Made by a program: the position numbers and the translations under genes. A DNA stretch of 33,177 nucleotides from contig CAZOMR010000005.1 in NCBI GenBank assembly GCA_964580655.1, positions 1 to 33,177 on the forward strand, given 5' to 3'. Positions 17,564-26,507 of this stretch are shown here, piece by piece (position 1 is the stretch's first letter; each line of letters opens with the position of its first letter). Under the pieces are notes generated by a model. It was not told where the DNA came from. It saw only the letters and a list, made by a program, of their open reading frames with translations, and did no database searches. The stretch is from CAZOMR01 sp964580655 (GTDB taxonomy: Bacteria > RBG-13-61-14 > CAZOMR01).

Positions 17564-18271
17564 ATGAGAAATTTTCGCAGTAAAGTGGCTGTTTTTATCA
17601 TTGCACTGCTTTTAGCCTCTCCGTTGGAAGTTATCTTTTCCCCGGCCTCGGCGCATATCATAATAGCACAGCTTGCCGGAATCGGCCTTGTTCCCGAGGT
17701 CATCACTCCTCTTAACATCTATGCCAGCCTAACCGCGAAGAGCCTTGCCAGTGTTCATCAACCCAACCTGGAACGACTCCAGAATAGCTTTCGTGAAAAA
17801 TTCGCTCCCGGTCAATTCCAATTATTCACTACAGCCCAGGTGTCTGTGGGAGGACTAGGGTTCTGGCTCAATCCTTCCAACTTCGGCAGTGATGATCGCT
17901 ATCTGGGGCTTTGCGCACGCATGGTCATTCCGGAAAGCCCTTTCCGCGATGATATTGCCGGACACTTGGCCGCGGTCATAGACCGCTACGGCAAGTCCAT
18001 CATGAAGGAGATGGGTAAGGAACTTGACTTGATTACTGAACCTGGGGTCAAGGGCGTGGCCTTGGTCTTTGTCTATAGCCGCGAGTCGGTCACAAATCCC
18101 GCGTTTAACCAGAACGCGGAGGCGTTTGCTCTTTACATCAAGAAATCTGATCTTGACCTTTTCAACCAATACCGGATGACCCTTCAGACCCTCTTGAACA
18201 ACTCCGAGATATTCATGTTCCAGGGCGAAAGCCAGATTCAAACCCTGACTGGCTTTTTTCTCCAGGCCTGA
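17564..18271 (+). CDS. Exported protein of unknown function
   Basis: A 235-residue protein with a clear N-terminal signal sequence (FRSKVAVFIIALLLASPLEV, processed perhaps near residue 30). The mature part has mixed helix and strand character with a single Cys near residue 127 and no motif I recognise. A GGGGGG Shine-Dalgarno precedes the ATG. It is transcribed divergently from the FAD-oxidase operon and is followed 17 bases later by a small helical gene, probably in the same transcript. Possibly it takes part in the same envelope process, but nothing in the sequence proves this. Confidence 0.7.
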   Translation: MRNFRSKVAVFIIALLLASPLEVIFSPASAHIIIAQLAGIGLVPEVITPLNIYASLTAKSLASVHQPNLERLQNSFREKFAPGQFQLFTTAQVSVGGLGFWLNPSNFGSDDRYLGLCARMVIPESPFRDDIAGHLAAVIDRYGKSIMKEMGKELDLITEPGVKGVALVFVYSRESVTNPAFNQNAEAFALYIKKSDLDLFNQYRMTLQTLLNNSEIFMFQGESQIQTLTGFFLQA

Positions 18272-18288
18272 ATCCGAGGTGCGAGAGC

Positions 18289-18537
18289 ATGGCGGAAAAG
18301 GCGGCTGACCAACAGGCTGTTCTGGAGGAGGAGTTCCGGCTTCGCAGACTTCAGAGGGCCGTGGACAGGCTCTGCAGGGAAATTCTCCGCGGCATGCCGG
18401 ATGAACGCTTTGAGGAGCGCTACACAGAGGTCCGAGAGCTGGCCCAGCATCTCTTTTCGGACAGGCTAGAACTCTTTGACCGTATTTACGGGGCGCGCTT
18501 TCAGAGACTCCGCGAGCAGTTCAAAAAGGGGATATAG
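18289..18537 (+). CDS. Small helical protein of unknown function
   Basis: An 82-residue protein, strongly charged and almost entirely helical in character, with Arg, Glu and Leu spaced as in a coiled coil. No signal peptide is present. GAGGTG lies at a fair distance before the ATG. It follows the unknown exported gene closely and probably shares its promoter. I do not recognise a family. Confidence 0.65.
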   Translation: MAEKAADQQAVLEEEFRLRRLQRAVDRLCREILRGMPDERFEERYTEVRELAQHLFSDRLELFDRIYGARFQRLREQFKKGI

Positions 18538-18622
18538 CCTTTAAGGCAAATAATGCAGTTTCCCCTTGAATAGATTGCATCGTTTGCCCATTCCCGATTT
18601 AGAATAGGGGTGTTATCTAAAA

Positions 18623-19144
18623 TCAATCCGATTCCGTCGAAAATACCCGCGAGAAGGCTTGCAAAAATCCATCGCGTCTCTCTGGATTGATGATGTAAGG
18701 TCTGCCTTTCTTGCGGGAGATCATGACCGCGTTCCTGGTGGAAGTTGTCATGTTGAGCACGAAGAGACTCAAGAAGGTCTTTTTTACCACATCGGGTTCA
18801 ATGGCTTTCAGTTCATTGATCTCTGAGAGGGGAATCACCCGCTGGCCTAAATTCATCCGTAGCACCAGCCTGTCCGGATACAAGAATAATTCTTTCGCGC
18901 TGTATCTCAGGGCAAGGATCAGAACCGGGACCTGGAGGGCTACAAGAGTTGCCAGGATGATCACCGCGGCCTTGAACCCGCCTTCCCAGTGGCTCATCCT
19001 GAGAAAGTAGAGGCCTGCTCCAAAACCAATGCCCAGAATGATGCTCGCGATGTAGATCGGGATGTGAGCCTTTTGGCTCTCTGCATCCCCCTTAAGCATG
19101 GATGCCTGAAAAATTATCTCTTCCGTATCCAATGCACTCTTCAT
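18623..19144 (-). CDS. Membrane protein with bacterial PH-like domain
   Basis: A 173-residue protein with two hydrophobic segments (about 29-47 and 58-79). A soluble domain follows with the pattern of bacterial PH-like domains: strands ELFLYPDRLVLRM, an IPLSEINEL turn, and a final helix FLQAFSRVF. Genes of this type are common and of unknown role. It is convergent with the small helical gene on its 3' side and divergent from the ketol-acid reductoisomerase homologue. No strong ribosome-binding site is seen at the chosen ATG, so the start is less sure than the body. Confidence 0.7.
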   Translation of the reverse strand: MKSALDTEEIIFQASMLKGDAESQKAHIPIYIASIILGIGFGAGLYFLRMSHWEGGFKAAVIILATLVALQVPVLILALRYSAKELFLYPDRLVLRMNLGQRVIPLSEINELKAIEPDVVKKTFLSLFVLNMTTSTRNAVMISRKKGRPYIINPERRDGFLQAFSRVFSTESD

Positions 19145-19180
19145 ATACTTGAAAGCGCGTTCAAATTCAAGTAAGGTCGG

Positions 19181-19191
19181 GGTCAGGTCTT
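19181..19191 (+). repeat. GGTCAGGTCTT motif, possible REP-like element
   Basis: The 11-base GGTCAGGTCTT recurs inverted at 26635-26645. Both copies are intergenic and lie within short AT-rich repeat-like sequence. Such motifs often mark REP or MITE-like elements, but two copies are weak evidence. Confidence 0.3.
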
Positions 19192-19265
19192 TACTTTATT
19201 TACTTTGAACATAAAGGGATCAGAGCGAAAGCGGGTTGAAGTGACGCGTAAAAGGGGGAAAAGAA

Positions 19266-20252
19266 ATGGCCAGGGTATTTCATGAAGAGGATGGAGACAT
19301 CGGGGTTCTTTCGGGGAAGACCGTAGCGGTCATAGGCTACGGAAACCAGGGCCGGTCCCAGGCCCTGAATCTCAGGGACTCAAGGGTCAATGTGATCATC
19401 GGCAATCCGGATGACGAGTATGCAAAGCAGGCAAAAGAGGATGGCTTTGATGTGAGTTCCATCTCTGATGCTTCAAAGACCGGGGATGTGGTGATGATGC
19501 TTATTCCTGACGAGGTGATGCCAGAGGTATTCGATAAGGACATCAAGCCCAGGCTCAAGGATAAGGCCTGCCTGGACTTTGCCTCCGGATACTCCGTCGG
19601 GTTCGAGCTTGTCAAGCCTCCCAAGAACCTTGATGTCATCATGATCGCTCCGCGCATGATCGGCCCGGGTGTGAGGGAGAATTTCGAGAAAGGGATTGGT
19701 TTTCCGAGCTTTGTCGGGGTGCACCAGGACGCGAGCGGCAGTGCGGAGAAGATCATGCTCGCGCTAGCCAAAGGCATCGGCACCCTGAAAGGCGGGGGCC
19801 TTGAACTCACCATGCGCCAGGAGGCTGAGCTGGACCTTTTTACCGAGCAGGGATTCGGCCCGGCATTCGGGCATGTTCTCCTGAGTTCTATCCAGGCCCT
19901 GGTGGACGCGGGCTATCCGGTTGAGGCCGCGCTGGTTGAACTCCTGATGTCAGGCGAGTTCGCCTACACAATATATCGCATGATCTCCGAAGGTATAGTC
20001 GAGCAGATGGATCACCACTCCCACACATCGCAGTACGGCTCCATGACCAGGGCGCCCCGGTTCATGGATTTTCCGATCAAGGACAGGATGGCGGAGATAC
20101 TTGAGGAAATATCCTCCGGAAGGTTCATGGAGGAATGGAGGAAGGAGCAGGAGTCAGGCATGGAGAATTTCAACAACCTGAGAAAACTCCGCAAGCTCCA
20201 CCCAATAGTCAAATGGCAGGAGCAGACCCGAAAGGCCTTCCGCATAAAATAA
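19266..20252 (+). CDS. Ketol-acid reductoisomerase homologue with altered active site
   Basis: A 328-residue class I KARI-fold protein with a good GGGGGAAAAG ribosome-binding site. The nucleotide-binding GYGNQG (24-29) is intact, as are the metal ligands Asp190 and Glu194 in DLFTEQ and the Ser of the HTSQYG region. The conserved His of the FxHGF motif is Ser107 (FASGY). The catalytic Lys of PKGPGH is Arg130, followed by a two-residue insertion (PRMIGPG). The two later Glu ligands are six rather than four residues apart (225, 231). Acidic residues after the second strand (GNPDDEY) suggest NADH preference. No isoleucine/valine pathway genes lie nearby. It is probably a related reductase with a different substrate, not IlvC proper, although automatic annotation would call it ilvC. 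Confidence 0.85.
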   Translation: MARVFHEEDGDIGVLSGKTVAVIGYGNQGRSQALNLRDSRVNVIIGNPDDEYAKQAKEDGFDVSSISDASKTGDVVMMLIPDEVMPEVFDKDIKPRLKDKACLDFASGYSVGFELVKPPKNLDVIMIAPRMIGPGVRENFEKGIGFPSFVGVHQDASGSAEKIMLALAKGIGTLKGGGLELTMRQEAELDLFTEQGFGPAFGHVLLSSIQALVDAGYPVEAALVELLMSGEFAYTIYRMISEGIVEQMDHHSHTSQYGSMTRAPRFMDFPIKDRMAEILEEISSGRFMEEWRKEQESGMENFNNLRKLRKLHPIVKWQEQTRKAFRIK

Positions 20253-20339
20253 TGAAGGATGCCTCACTTGCCCGCTCTGCGGCTATACCAGATGCCTATA
20301 AGCAAATTGAGAATTGACTTGTTCTACGAAGCCTTCTTG

Positions 20340-20363
20340 TCCCCGGTAGCTTCAGCGAAGGGG
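20340..20363. terminator. Weak hairpin between convergent genes
   Basis: CTTC-AGC-GAAG forms a short stem that can extend through CCC/GGG with a five-base bulge. It lies between the KARI homologue and the convergent glycosyltransferase. No T run follows, so termination is only a possibility. Confidence 0.25.
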
Positions 20364-20401
20364 AAAGCGAAGTAGAAAGCCCGGCCCCCATTCCCCTGTC
20401 A

Positions 20402-22591
20402 CTATTTTTGATACTCCTCGATTACCTTCCCGGCCAGAGGGAAAAATTTTATGAGGGCTTCCGGGTGCTTGTCATACACTGCGAGTGCATCCACAGGCCG
20501 GATCAATGTCTGCTTTTCTGATTTGCTGAATGATGGATCAGCTTCGCGATCAATACGGAAGATGCGGACAAGCCTGTCCTCGTAAACCATCCGGAAGACC
20601 TCGGGATGCTCAATCGCCCACCATGATTCCACAGGCCAGCCATCCTTATCATGCGCTATGTTCACAAGCGCATTCCTTCCCACGCGGGTGATGAATAAAT
20701 AATCCATCTTTGCCTCGCACAGGTTATCCCACCATGCCGTGATATTCCTTTCAAGCCGGTAGAGCGCAGGCTCAGGGGTATCAGGCTCAGGCCAATTCTT
20801 CGCTGTTCTAAACCTGCGATCATAATCATGGAAATTCCAGCCGGCCCCGGAGTTGATGTTCACATACTGAACATGATTCTCAAGACGCGGGCCGAGAAGC
20901 GGATAAGGAACATTACTTCCGGAATACGCAACCCTTATCGGGCCCTGGAGTTCGCAAAGATAATTCCAGGCATCACCGAATTCCCATTCCTTATTAAAAT
21001 GCTCGGCTCTTCGCGAAATATAGTCATGTGCGGCAATGAATGAAAACAACACCGCCAGAGAGATCAAACCGAGAAAGACCTTTCTCCTTGCCTTCATGGC
21101 GGATAAAACCAGACCGAAAATCAAAGCGCATTCGTAAACATGGATATGCCACATGATACCGGGTTCGGGTTCACTCTGGAGGTAAAGCTCAATGATAAGA
21201 AGGCAAATATAAAGGTATCCAGCTGGTGGGAAGGATTTGATCACAACCGCAAAAGCCAGGAAAGCAACCGCAAACGCTGGAAGCCAGAACCGGTGCACCT
21301 GGAAGGGCACAACATACCAGTTAATCAAATGCACAAGAACCGGAAGCACGCAGAGGTAGGCGATGAGAAAGCGCGAAAGACCAGCCTTCCTCCGGAGACA
21401 AAGCAAAAGCCCCAGGATCATCGAGCCCAGCAAGGTAAAGAGCATCATCCGGGACAAGAGAAGATCAAGCACGCCCTTCAGTGCATCAAACCCCTCTTGG
21501 TGAAACACCCAGTTTCTCATGGTCTCGGCTGAATAGGCTCCCGAGAGAAGAACCTTGCCCCCGAGCATAACTTTCAGGGGATATAAAGGATTGCCGGTCA
21601 ATGCCAGGTTGCGGAGATACCAGAGCCCTCCGACGAGAAAAATCAAGACGAGCCAGAGCATCACCCGACTGAAATCAATTCGAGATTTCCGAAAAAGCAT
21701 AACAAGGACATACAGGATGATTGGAATCAAAACCACCAGCAGGGTCAGGCCCAGATACTTTGTGCCAACAAGCATTCCCAGGGCCAGTGCGGCAAGAAGG
21801 TCCTCGGTAGAATCCGGCTCATCAGAAAGCCCGAGCGCAAAATAAATAAATGCCAGGAATGCGGCTGTCAGGGCCAGGTCATTCTCCGCGGAGCCGGCCT
21901 GGCTGAAGACAATCGGGGTGCAGGCAAAGAATATCGCGGGAAGATAATGCCAGGGGCTCTTCAGTCCGAGCCGCGCGGAGATGCCGATCAGGCTGATCAG
22001 CGCGAGAATGAGGAAAGGCATTTGCCCGAACTGCGCAAAGAGGTCTCCGTGAATCGGCAGGATCAGCCAGAGGCAGTAAAGGCTGGCATTGGAAGGCTCA
22101 TACGCACGGGAGTTGTCGCCGAATGGAGTCGCGATGAGATCAAGCCGTGCCTGCGCAAGCCACTGGCCTGGAAAATATAGCTGAAAAGTCAAAGGATCAT
22201 GCTCGAACTCCGGATACCATAGCCGCACTGCAAACAGGAATATCACGGCCAGGGCGAGCATCCAGAGGAATGCCCTTCCGAGAAATTTGTCCTTGTCCCT
22301 GGCATTCTCGAAATCGAAAAGCGGCTTCTTCTGGTAAAGCCTGCGAAGAAGAAGGTATGCTCCGGGCAGGAGTGAAATCGGGCCGATGACTGATAGCCGG
22401 ATAAGGCCGAAAAGCCCGAACAGGGTGAGTCCTGCGCAGATCAGCGGGAAATAAATCACAATGGTAGAGGCCCAGAAGCTGAGGCTGTCCCGCGGCTTGA
22501 GCCTCCGCGCCAGTGTGCCTGCCGCAGCCAGCATCGAGGCATTCATGGCCCAGAAAACAAGGATGCGAAAAATGTCTGTCCATGAGTTCAT
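20402..22591 (-). CDS. Polytopic GT-C type glycosyltransferase-like protein
   Basis: About 729 residues with roughly a dozen membrane segments, then a soluble C-terminal domain (about 530-729). The first large loop has an acidic YPEFEHDPLTFQLYFPGQW motif like the D/E sites of GT-C enzymes that use lipid-linked sugars. The start is placed at the second in-frame ATG (22591), which has AGGGAG about 12 bases upstream and gives a normal membrane N-terminus. An ATG at 22633 would add 14 residues without a ribosome-binding site. It is divergent from a nucleotide-sugar epimerase gene, which fits a cell-surface glycan role. Acceptor and donor are unknown. Confidence 0.75.
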   Translation of the reverse strand: MNSWTDIFRILVFWAMNASMLAAAGTLARRLKPRDSLSFWASTIVIYFPLICAGLTLFGLFGLIRLSVIGPISLLPGAYLLLRRLYQKKPLFDFENARDKDKFLGRAFLWMLALAVIFLFAVRLWYPEFEHDPLTFQLYFPGQWLAQARLDLIATPFGDNSRAYEPSNASLYCLWLILPIHGDLFAQFGQMPFLILALISLIGISARLGLKSPWHYLPAIFFACTPIVFSQAGSAENDLALTAAFLAFIYFALGLSDEPDSTEDLLAALALGMLVGTKYLGLTLLVVLIPIILYVLVMLFRKSRIDFSRVMLWLVLIFLVGGLWYLRNLALTGNPLYPLKVMLGGKVLLSGAYSAETMRNWVFHQEGFDALKGVLDLLLSRMMLFTLLGSMILGLLLCLRRKAGLSRFLIAYLCVLPVLVHLINWYVVPFQVHRFWLPAFAVAFLAFAVVIKSFPPAGYLYICLLIIELYLQSEPEPGIMWHIHVYECALIFGLVLSAMKARRKVFLGLISLAVLFSFIAAHDYISRRAEHFNKEWEFGDAWNYLCELQGPIRVAYSGSNVPYPLLGPRLENHVQYVNINSGAGWNFHDYDRRFRTAKNWPEPDTPEPALYRLERNITAWWDNLCEAKMDYLFITRVGRNALVNIAHDKDGWPVESWWAIEHPEVFRMVYEDRLVRIFRIDREADPSFSKSEKQTLIRPVDALAVYDKHPEALIKFFPLAGKVIEEYQK

Positions 22592-22649
22592 GATCAGATC
22601 ATACTCCCTGCCATTATAAATCAGCAAAAGCATGCGACCAAGATTTTTC

Positions 22650-22677
22650 TTGATAAAACAGGAAATATCTCTAAAAT
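22650..22677 (+). promoter_or_regulatory. Sigma70-type promoter of the epimerase-kinase genes
   Basis: TTGATA (22650-22655) and TAAAAT (22672-22677) are 16 bases apart, with a start near 22684. The ATG at 22714 follows a GGAGG. Confidence 0.55.
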
Positions 22678-22713
22678 TGAAAAATAAACCCTTTCAGTAG
22701 AAAATGGAGGATC

Positions 22714-23709
22714 ATGAGGTATCTGGTTACCGGTGCGGCAGGTTTTATAGGGTCTCATCTTTCAGAGCGTCTGCTTTCCCAGGGACATGATGTGCTCGGC
22801 CTGGACTGCTTCACTGATTATTACGCCCGCGAGCTAAAGGAGAGTAATCTGAGGGGCTTGCGCGAAGGATCAGGAGGACCGGGGAAACCCGGGTTCCGTT
22901 TCATGGATGCTGACATCAATGATCTTGAGCTTGCGCCGCTGATCTCGGAAGCGGACGGCATCTTTCACCTCGCGGCACAGGCCGGGGTAAGGGCTAGTTG
23001 GGGAAGGAGCTTTCAGGCATATATAGACCATAACATCCGCGCTACTCAAGCTCTGCTTGAGGCGGTCAAGGATAATCGCGGGCCCCGTATAGTATTCGCA
23101 TCTTCATCATCGGTTTACGGCCAGACAAATGAACTCCCCACCAAAGAGACAAGCGAAAAGAGACCCCTGTCCCCTTATGGCGCGACCAAGCTCGCCGGAG
23201 AAGCTCTATGCCAGCTCTATCACATGAACTACGATCTTGATGTGATCTCACTTCGCTACTTCACCGTGTTCGGACCGAGACAGAGGCCGGACATGGCCTT
23301 TAACCGCTTCTTCCGTTCCATCATAAATGGCCAGGAGATCCGGATATTCGGCACCGGCAAGCAGACGCGGGACTTCACCTGTGTGGCTGACATCGTCACC
23401 GGAACCATTGCCGCGATGAATAAGGGCGTTTCCGGAAGGGCTTATAACCTGGGCGGCGGCCATCGGCGAAAGCTGGATGATGTGGTTAAAAAAATCTTTG
23501 AGATAGCGGGAAAGGATACACGGCTCGTGTTCGAGCCGGTGCAGAAAGGCGATGTCCGGGACACCTGCGCGGACACTGGCCTGGCGAAAAAGGAAATCGG
23601 GTTCTCGCCACAGACGAGCCTGGAGCATGGTCTTCGCGAGGAGTATGAATGGCTCAAGGACATGCTTTCCGCGAATCCGGAGGAGATGGAGGATTCGTGG
23701 GAGAATTAA
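22714..23709 (+). CDS. NAD-dependent nucleotide-sugar epimerase/dehydratase
   Basis: A 331-residue extended short-chain dehydrogenase. The N-terminus has the NAD-binding TGAAGFIGSH, then HLAAQAGVR, SSSSVYG and the catalytic YGATK. The DCFTDYY sequence after the second strand and the AGVRASWG segment resemble UDP-glucuronate 4-epimerases and related UDP-sugar epimerases. It acts in the cytoplasm on a nucleotide sugar. GGAGG precedes the ATG, and only three bases separate its stop from the kinase gene, so the two form one operon. The glycosyltransferase gene transcribed away from it supports a surface-polysaccharide role. The exact substrate cannot be fixed from sequence alone. Confidence 0.85.
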   Translation: MRYLVTGAAGFIGSHLSERLLSQGHDVLGLDCFTDYYARELKESNLRGLREGSGGPGKPGFRFMDADINDLELAPLISEADGIFHLAAQAGVRASWGRSFQAYIDHNIRATQALLEAVKDNRGPRIVFASSSSVYGQTNELPTKETSEKRPLSPYGATKLAGEALCQLYHMNYDLDVISLRYFTVFGPRQRPDMAFNRFFRSIINGQEIRIFGTGKQTRDFTCVADIVTGTIAAMNKGVSGRAYNLGGGHRRKLDDVVKKIFEIAGKDTRLVFEPVQKGDVRDTCADTGLAKKEIGFSPQTSLEHGLREEYEWLKDMLSANPEEMEDSWEN

Positions 23710-23712
23710 GAC

Positions 23713-25194
23713 ATGGCAAAGACGAGAAATTTTGTCGCCTTTGATTTCGGGGCATCAAACGGCCGGGCTGTGCTGGCCGGTTTTGACGGGAAGAAATTGC
23801 GGCTCAAGGAGATTCACAGGTTTTCCAATCAGCCTGTCATGGTGCAGGGCACGCTTTACTGGGATGTGCTTCGGCTGTTCGAGGAACTCAAAAAGGGTTT
23901 GGCCCTGGCAGTAAAAAATAGTCCCGGACCCCTGTCCGCAATCGGGATAGATACATGGGGCGTGGACTTCGGCCTGCTCGGAAAAAACGGGGAGCTTCTC
24001 TCTAACCCGGTAGCCTATCGCGACCGGCGCACCGAGGGAATCATGGCAAAGGCATTCCGCCGTGTCTCAAGGCGCGAGATATTCGAGCGCACCGGAATAC
24101 AGTTCCTGGAGTTCAACACCATATTCCAGCTTTTCGCCATGGTAAAAGAAAGGTCTCCTCTATTGGATGCCGCGGACAGAATTCTCATGATGCCAGACCT
24201 GTTCAACTACTTCCTTACAGGCCAAAAGGTCTGCGAGTTCACGGACGCCACCACCACGCAGGCCTTTGACCCGAGACGCATGAACTGGTCCAGACCACTG
24301 CTCAAAAAGCTCGGCATCCCGACCCGGATACTCGCAAAGGTGGTGCCACCGGGGACCATGCTCGGAGAGCTCGTCCCGGAGCTGGCCGATGAGACAGGCG
24401 CGAGAAAACTGGCTGTCATTGCTCCGGCATGTCATGACACAGGCTCGGCAGTGGCATCGGTCCCGGCCCGCCAAGGCAGATGGGCATATCTCAGCTCAGG
24501 CACATGGTCCCTTATGGGCGCGGAAATCCAGAAGCCCCTTATCAACAAAAAAGTCCTGGCCCTGAATTTCACAAACGAGGGTGGTGTGGAGGGCACATTC
24601 CGCTTGCTGAAAAATATCGCGGGACTATGGCTAATCCAGGAATGCCGCCGAGCCTGGGAAAAGCAGGACGGAAAAACACTGAGTTGGGACCGGATGACTG
24701 CCATGGCAAAAACCGCAAAGGCTTTTCCATTCTTGCTTGACCCGGATGGCAGGGCTTTTCTCCGTCCCGATGATATGCCCTCCGCCATCCGGAAATACTG
24801 CCGCGCGACGGGCCAGCCTGTCCCGCGTTCCCGGGCGGAAATCATACGCGGGATCATGGAAAGCCTGGCCCTCAAGTACCGCAGTGTTATCCAGATGCTG
24901 AACCAGGTTCTGGGATATGATGTGGAATTTCTTCACATCGTGGGCGGAGGGTCCCGGAACCGACTCCTCTGTCAGTGGACAGCCGAGGCCCTCGGCATCA
25001 CGGTTGCGGCCGGTCCGGTCGAGGCCACGGCCATCGGAAACATCCTCATGCAGATGATGGCAGTAAAGGAGATAGGCTCGCTTGAGGGGGCAAGGGAGAT
25101 CGTCCGCCAATCATTCCCACTCAATACCTATCATCCCGGAAACGCGGCGCGCTGGGATGATGCTTACGGAAAGTTCAGAAAAATCTCTTTTTGA
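23713..25194 (+). CDS. rhaB: Rhamnulokinase-like FGGY carbohydrate kinase
   Basis: A 493-residue FGGY-family sugar kinase. FDFGASNGRAVL (9-20) is the phosphate-binding start. GIDTWGVDFGLL and VAYRDRRT match the substrate region of rhamnulokinase (RhaB), which phosphorylates L-rhamnulose. SSGTWSLMG and HIVGGGSRN form the C-terminal ATP site. Overall length is normal for the family. It begins three bases after the epimerase stop. No rhamnose isomerase, aldolase or transporter is nearby, so the natural sugar might be a related ketose such as fuculose, or the product of a surface glycan. The symbol is by resemblance. Confidence 0.8.
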   Translation: MAKTRNFVAFDFGASNGRAVLAGFDGKKLRLKEIHRFSNQPVMVQGTLYWDVLRLFEELKKGLALAVKNSPGPLSAIGIDTWGVDFGLLGKNGELLSNPVAYRDRRTEGIMAKAFRRVSRREIFERTGIQFLEFNTIFQLFAMVKERSPLLDAADRILMMPDLFNYFLTGQKVCEFTDATTTQAFDPRRMNWSRPLLKKLGIPTRILAKVVPPGTMLGELVPELADETGARKLAVIAPACHDTGSAVASVPARQGRWAYLSSGTWSLMGAEIQKPLINKKVLALNFTNEGGVEGTFRLLKNIAGLWLIQECRRAWEKQDGKTLSWDRMTAMAKTAKAFPFLLDPDGRAFLRPDDMPSAIRKYCRATGQPVPRSRAEIIRGIMESLALKYRSVIQMLNQVLGYDVEFLHIVGGGSRNRLLCQWTAEALGITVAAGPVEATAIGNILMQMMAVKEIGSLEGAREIVRQSFPLNTYHPGNAARWDDAYGKFRKISF

Positions 25195-25195
25195 G

Positions 25196-25219
25196 TTAGA
25201 ATAAAAGCGGTAATTCTAA
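25196..25219. promoter_or_regulatory. Inverted repeat upstream of tatB
   Basis: TTAGAAT and ATTCTAA form a perfect 7-base inverted repeat with a 10-base spacer, starting at the stop codon of the kinase gene and ending 26 bases before tatB. It could be an operator or part of a promoter; no function is shown. Confidence 0.3.
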
Positions 25220-25245
25220 AAGCCAATGGCTTGAAGGGGTCTTAC

Positions 25246-25614
25246 ATGCTTGGGATAGGGCCCATGGAAATGGTTATCATCCTGCTTGTGGCGTTGCTGG
25301 TGCTAGGCCCGAGGCGTCTGCCGGAGATGTTGCGCACCTTTGGCAGACTCATGGCCGAGCTACGCAAGACGGCGGACGAGGTGCGGGATGAGCTGATGTT
25401 CGATGAGGACCTGCAGGAGATCAAACAAACAGTCCGGGAGATGCAAGACCTGTCAGAAAATGCGGTAGAAAAGCTTATCCAGGAGGGCGAGAAGGAGCTG
25501 GCCCTGGAGGAGAATGAAGAGCGAGGATCAACAGAGTCCGGGAAGGAACCCGGAGAGCTCGAAGAAACCGGGGAAGAGGGAGAAGAGGAGGCGGAAAAGG
25601 CAGACCGAGGATAA
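25246..25614 (+). CDS. tatB: Sec-independent translocase subunit TatB
   Basis: A 122-residue TatA/B-family protein. One N-terminal membrane helix (MEMVIILLVALLVL) is followed by the hinge GPRRLPEM, an amphipathic helix and a long acidic tail rich in Glu. The ATG at 25246 is used because AAGGGGT lies just ahead and the sequence then starts MLGIGPME like other TatB proteins. A TTG five codons earlier is less likely. The length, the Pro in the hinge and the position directly before tatC favour TatB over TatA. It works with TatC to export folded, often cofactor-bearing proteins. Confidence 0.88.
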   Translation: MLGIGPMEMVIILLVALLVLGPRRLPEMLRTFGRLMAELRKTADEVRDELMFDEDLQEIKQTVREMQDLSENAVEKLIQEGEKELALEENEERGSTESGKEPGELEETGEEGEEEAEKADRG

Positions 25615-25627
25615 GCCCGGCGCTGAG

Positions 25628-26380
25628 ATGACATTTATCGAGCACCTGGAGGAGCTACGGCACCGCATTTTTATATGTGTCGGCACCCTGTTCGCCTGCT
25701 TCATCTTTCTTTATTCCGTGGCAAACGAGCAGATACGCCATTACTTCATGTTGCCCATGCAGGAGACGATAGAGGGCAAGGGAACATTTCAATTCACATC
25801 CCCGGCCGAGGGATTCCTCTTTGACCTCAAACTGGCTCTCGTGGTCGCCATCTTCGTGGCATCCCCCATGCTCTTCTACCAGTTCTGGGCATTTGTCGCA
25901 CCAGCACTCTATAAAAAAGAGAAAAAATATGTAATCCCTTTTCTCGTCTTCTCAACCATCCTATTTGTCGGCGGTGCCACCTTCGGATACTTTATCGTGT
26001 TCCCCATTGGCTTCAAGTTCTTCTCCCAGTTCGCAACCCAGGGAGTGGCTCTCAATCCCAAGCTAAATGAATACTTCGCATTTGCTACAAAACTCCTGCT
26101 CGCTTTCGGTTTTACATTCGAGCTACCTCTCATTCTCTTTTTCGCAGGACGGATCGGCCTGATTGATGTGAAATTCCTCAACCGAAACCGCAAATATGCA
26201 ATCCTCATACTCTTTGCCATCTCTGCCATGTTCACCCCTCCGGATGTTATCTCACAGGTACTCCTCGCAGTCCCGCTATGGGCTCTATACGAATTCAGCA
26301 CCCTGCTCGTCTGGCTGACACAAAGGAAAAAACAAAAGACAGAACAAGAATCCGACCCGGACTCATCACCAGCAGGATAA
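25628..26380 (+). CDS. tatC: Sec-independent translocase subunit TatC
   Basis: A 250-residue protein with six membrane segments beginning MTFIEHLEELRHR, the typical TatC N-terminus with its conserved Glu residues in the signal-peptide-binding region. The ATG at 25628 lies 13 bases after tatB and gives the normal family length. An earlier in-frame ATG at 25514 has a reasonable GGAGG but would overlap tatB by about 100 bases and add a basic 38-residue leader, so I reject it as the main start. The Tat pathway exports folded proteins; no Tat substrate with a twin-Arg signal is evident in this window. Confidence 0.92.
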   Translation: MTFIEHLEELRHRIFICVGTLFACFIFLYSVANEQIRHYFMLPMQETIEGKGTFQFTSPAEGFLFDLKLALVVAIFVASPMLFYQFWAFVAPALYKKEKKYVIPFLVFSTILFVGGATFGYFIVFPIGFKFFSQFATQGVALNPKLNEYFAFATKLLLAFGFTFELPLILFFAGRIGLIDVKFLNRNRKYAILILFAISAMFTPPDVISQVLLAVPLWALYEFSTLLVWLTQRKKQKTEQESDPDSSPAG

Positions 26381-26390
26381 GAGCTTCTCT

Positions 26391-26507
26391 TTCACCGCAA
26401 ATCCTCCAGACCCGTAGGGGACGCAAAGAACGCAGAGAAGAAAAATATCTATCCGCAGATTACGCAGATTTTTTTACCACAGAGACACAGAGAACACAGA
26501 GAATTAT
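26391..26507 (+). repeat. Cluster of three intergenic repeat types
   Basis: In order: CCGCAAA...GACGCAAAGAACGCAGAG, interrupted by 18 bases after CCGCAAA; ATCCGCAGATTACGCAGATT; and ACCACAGAGACACAGAG. All are families often seen between genes in environmental deltaproteobacteria. The stretch 26434-26469 is the left arm of an inverted repeat with 27219-27254. Confidence 0.75.

Noticed and set aside
25514..25627. Extended TatC start overlapping tatB by about 100 bases
   Set aside because: The ATG at 25628 gives the usual family N-terminus and length. The extra leader is the tatB acidic tail read in another frame.
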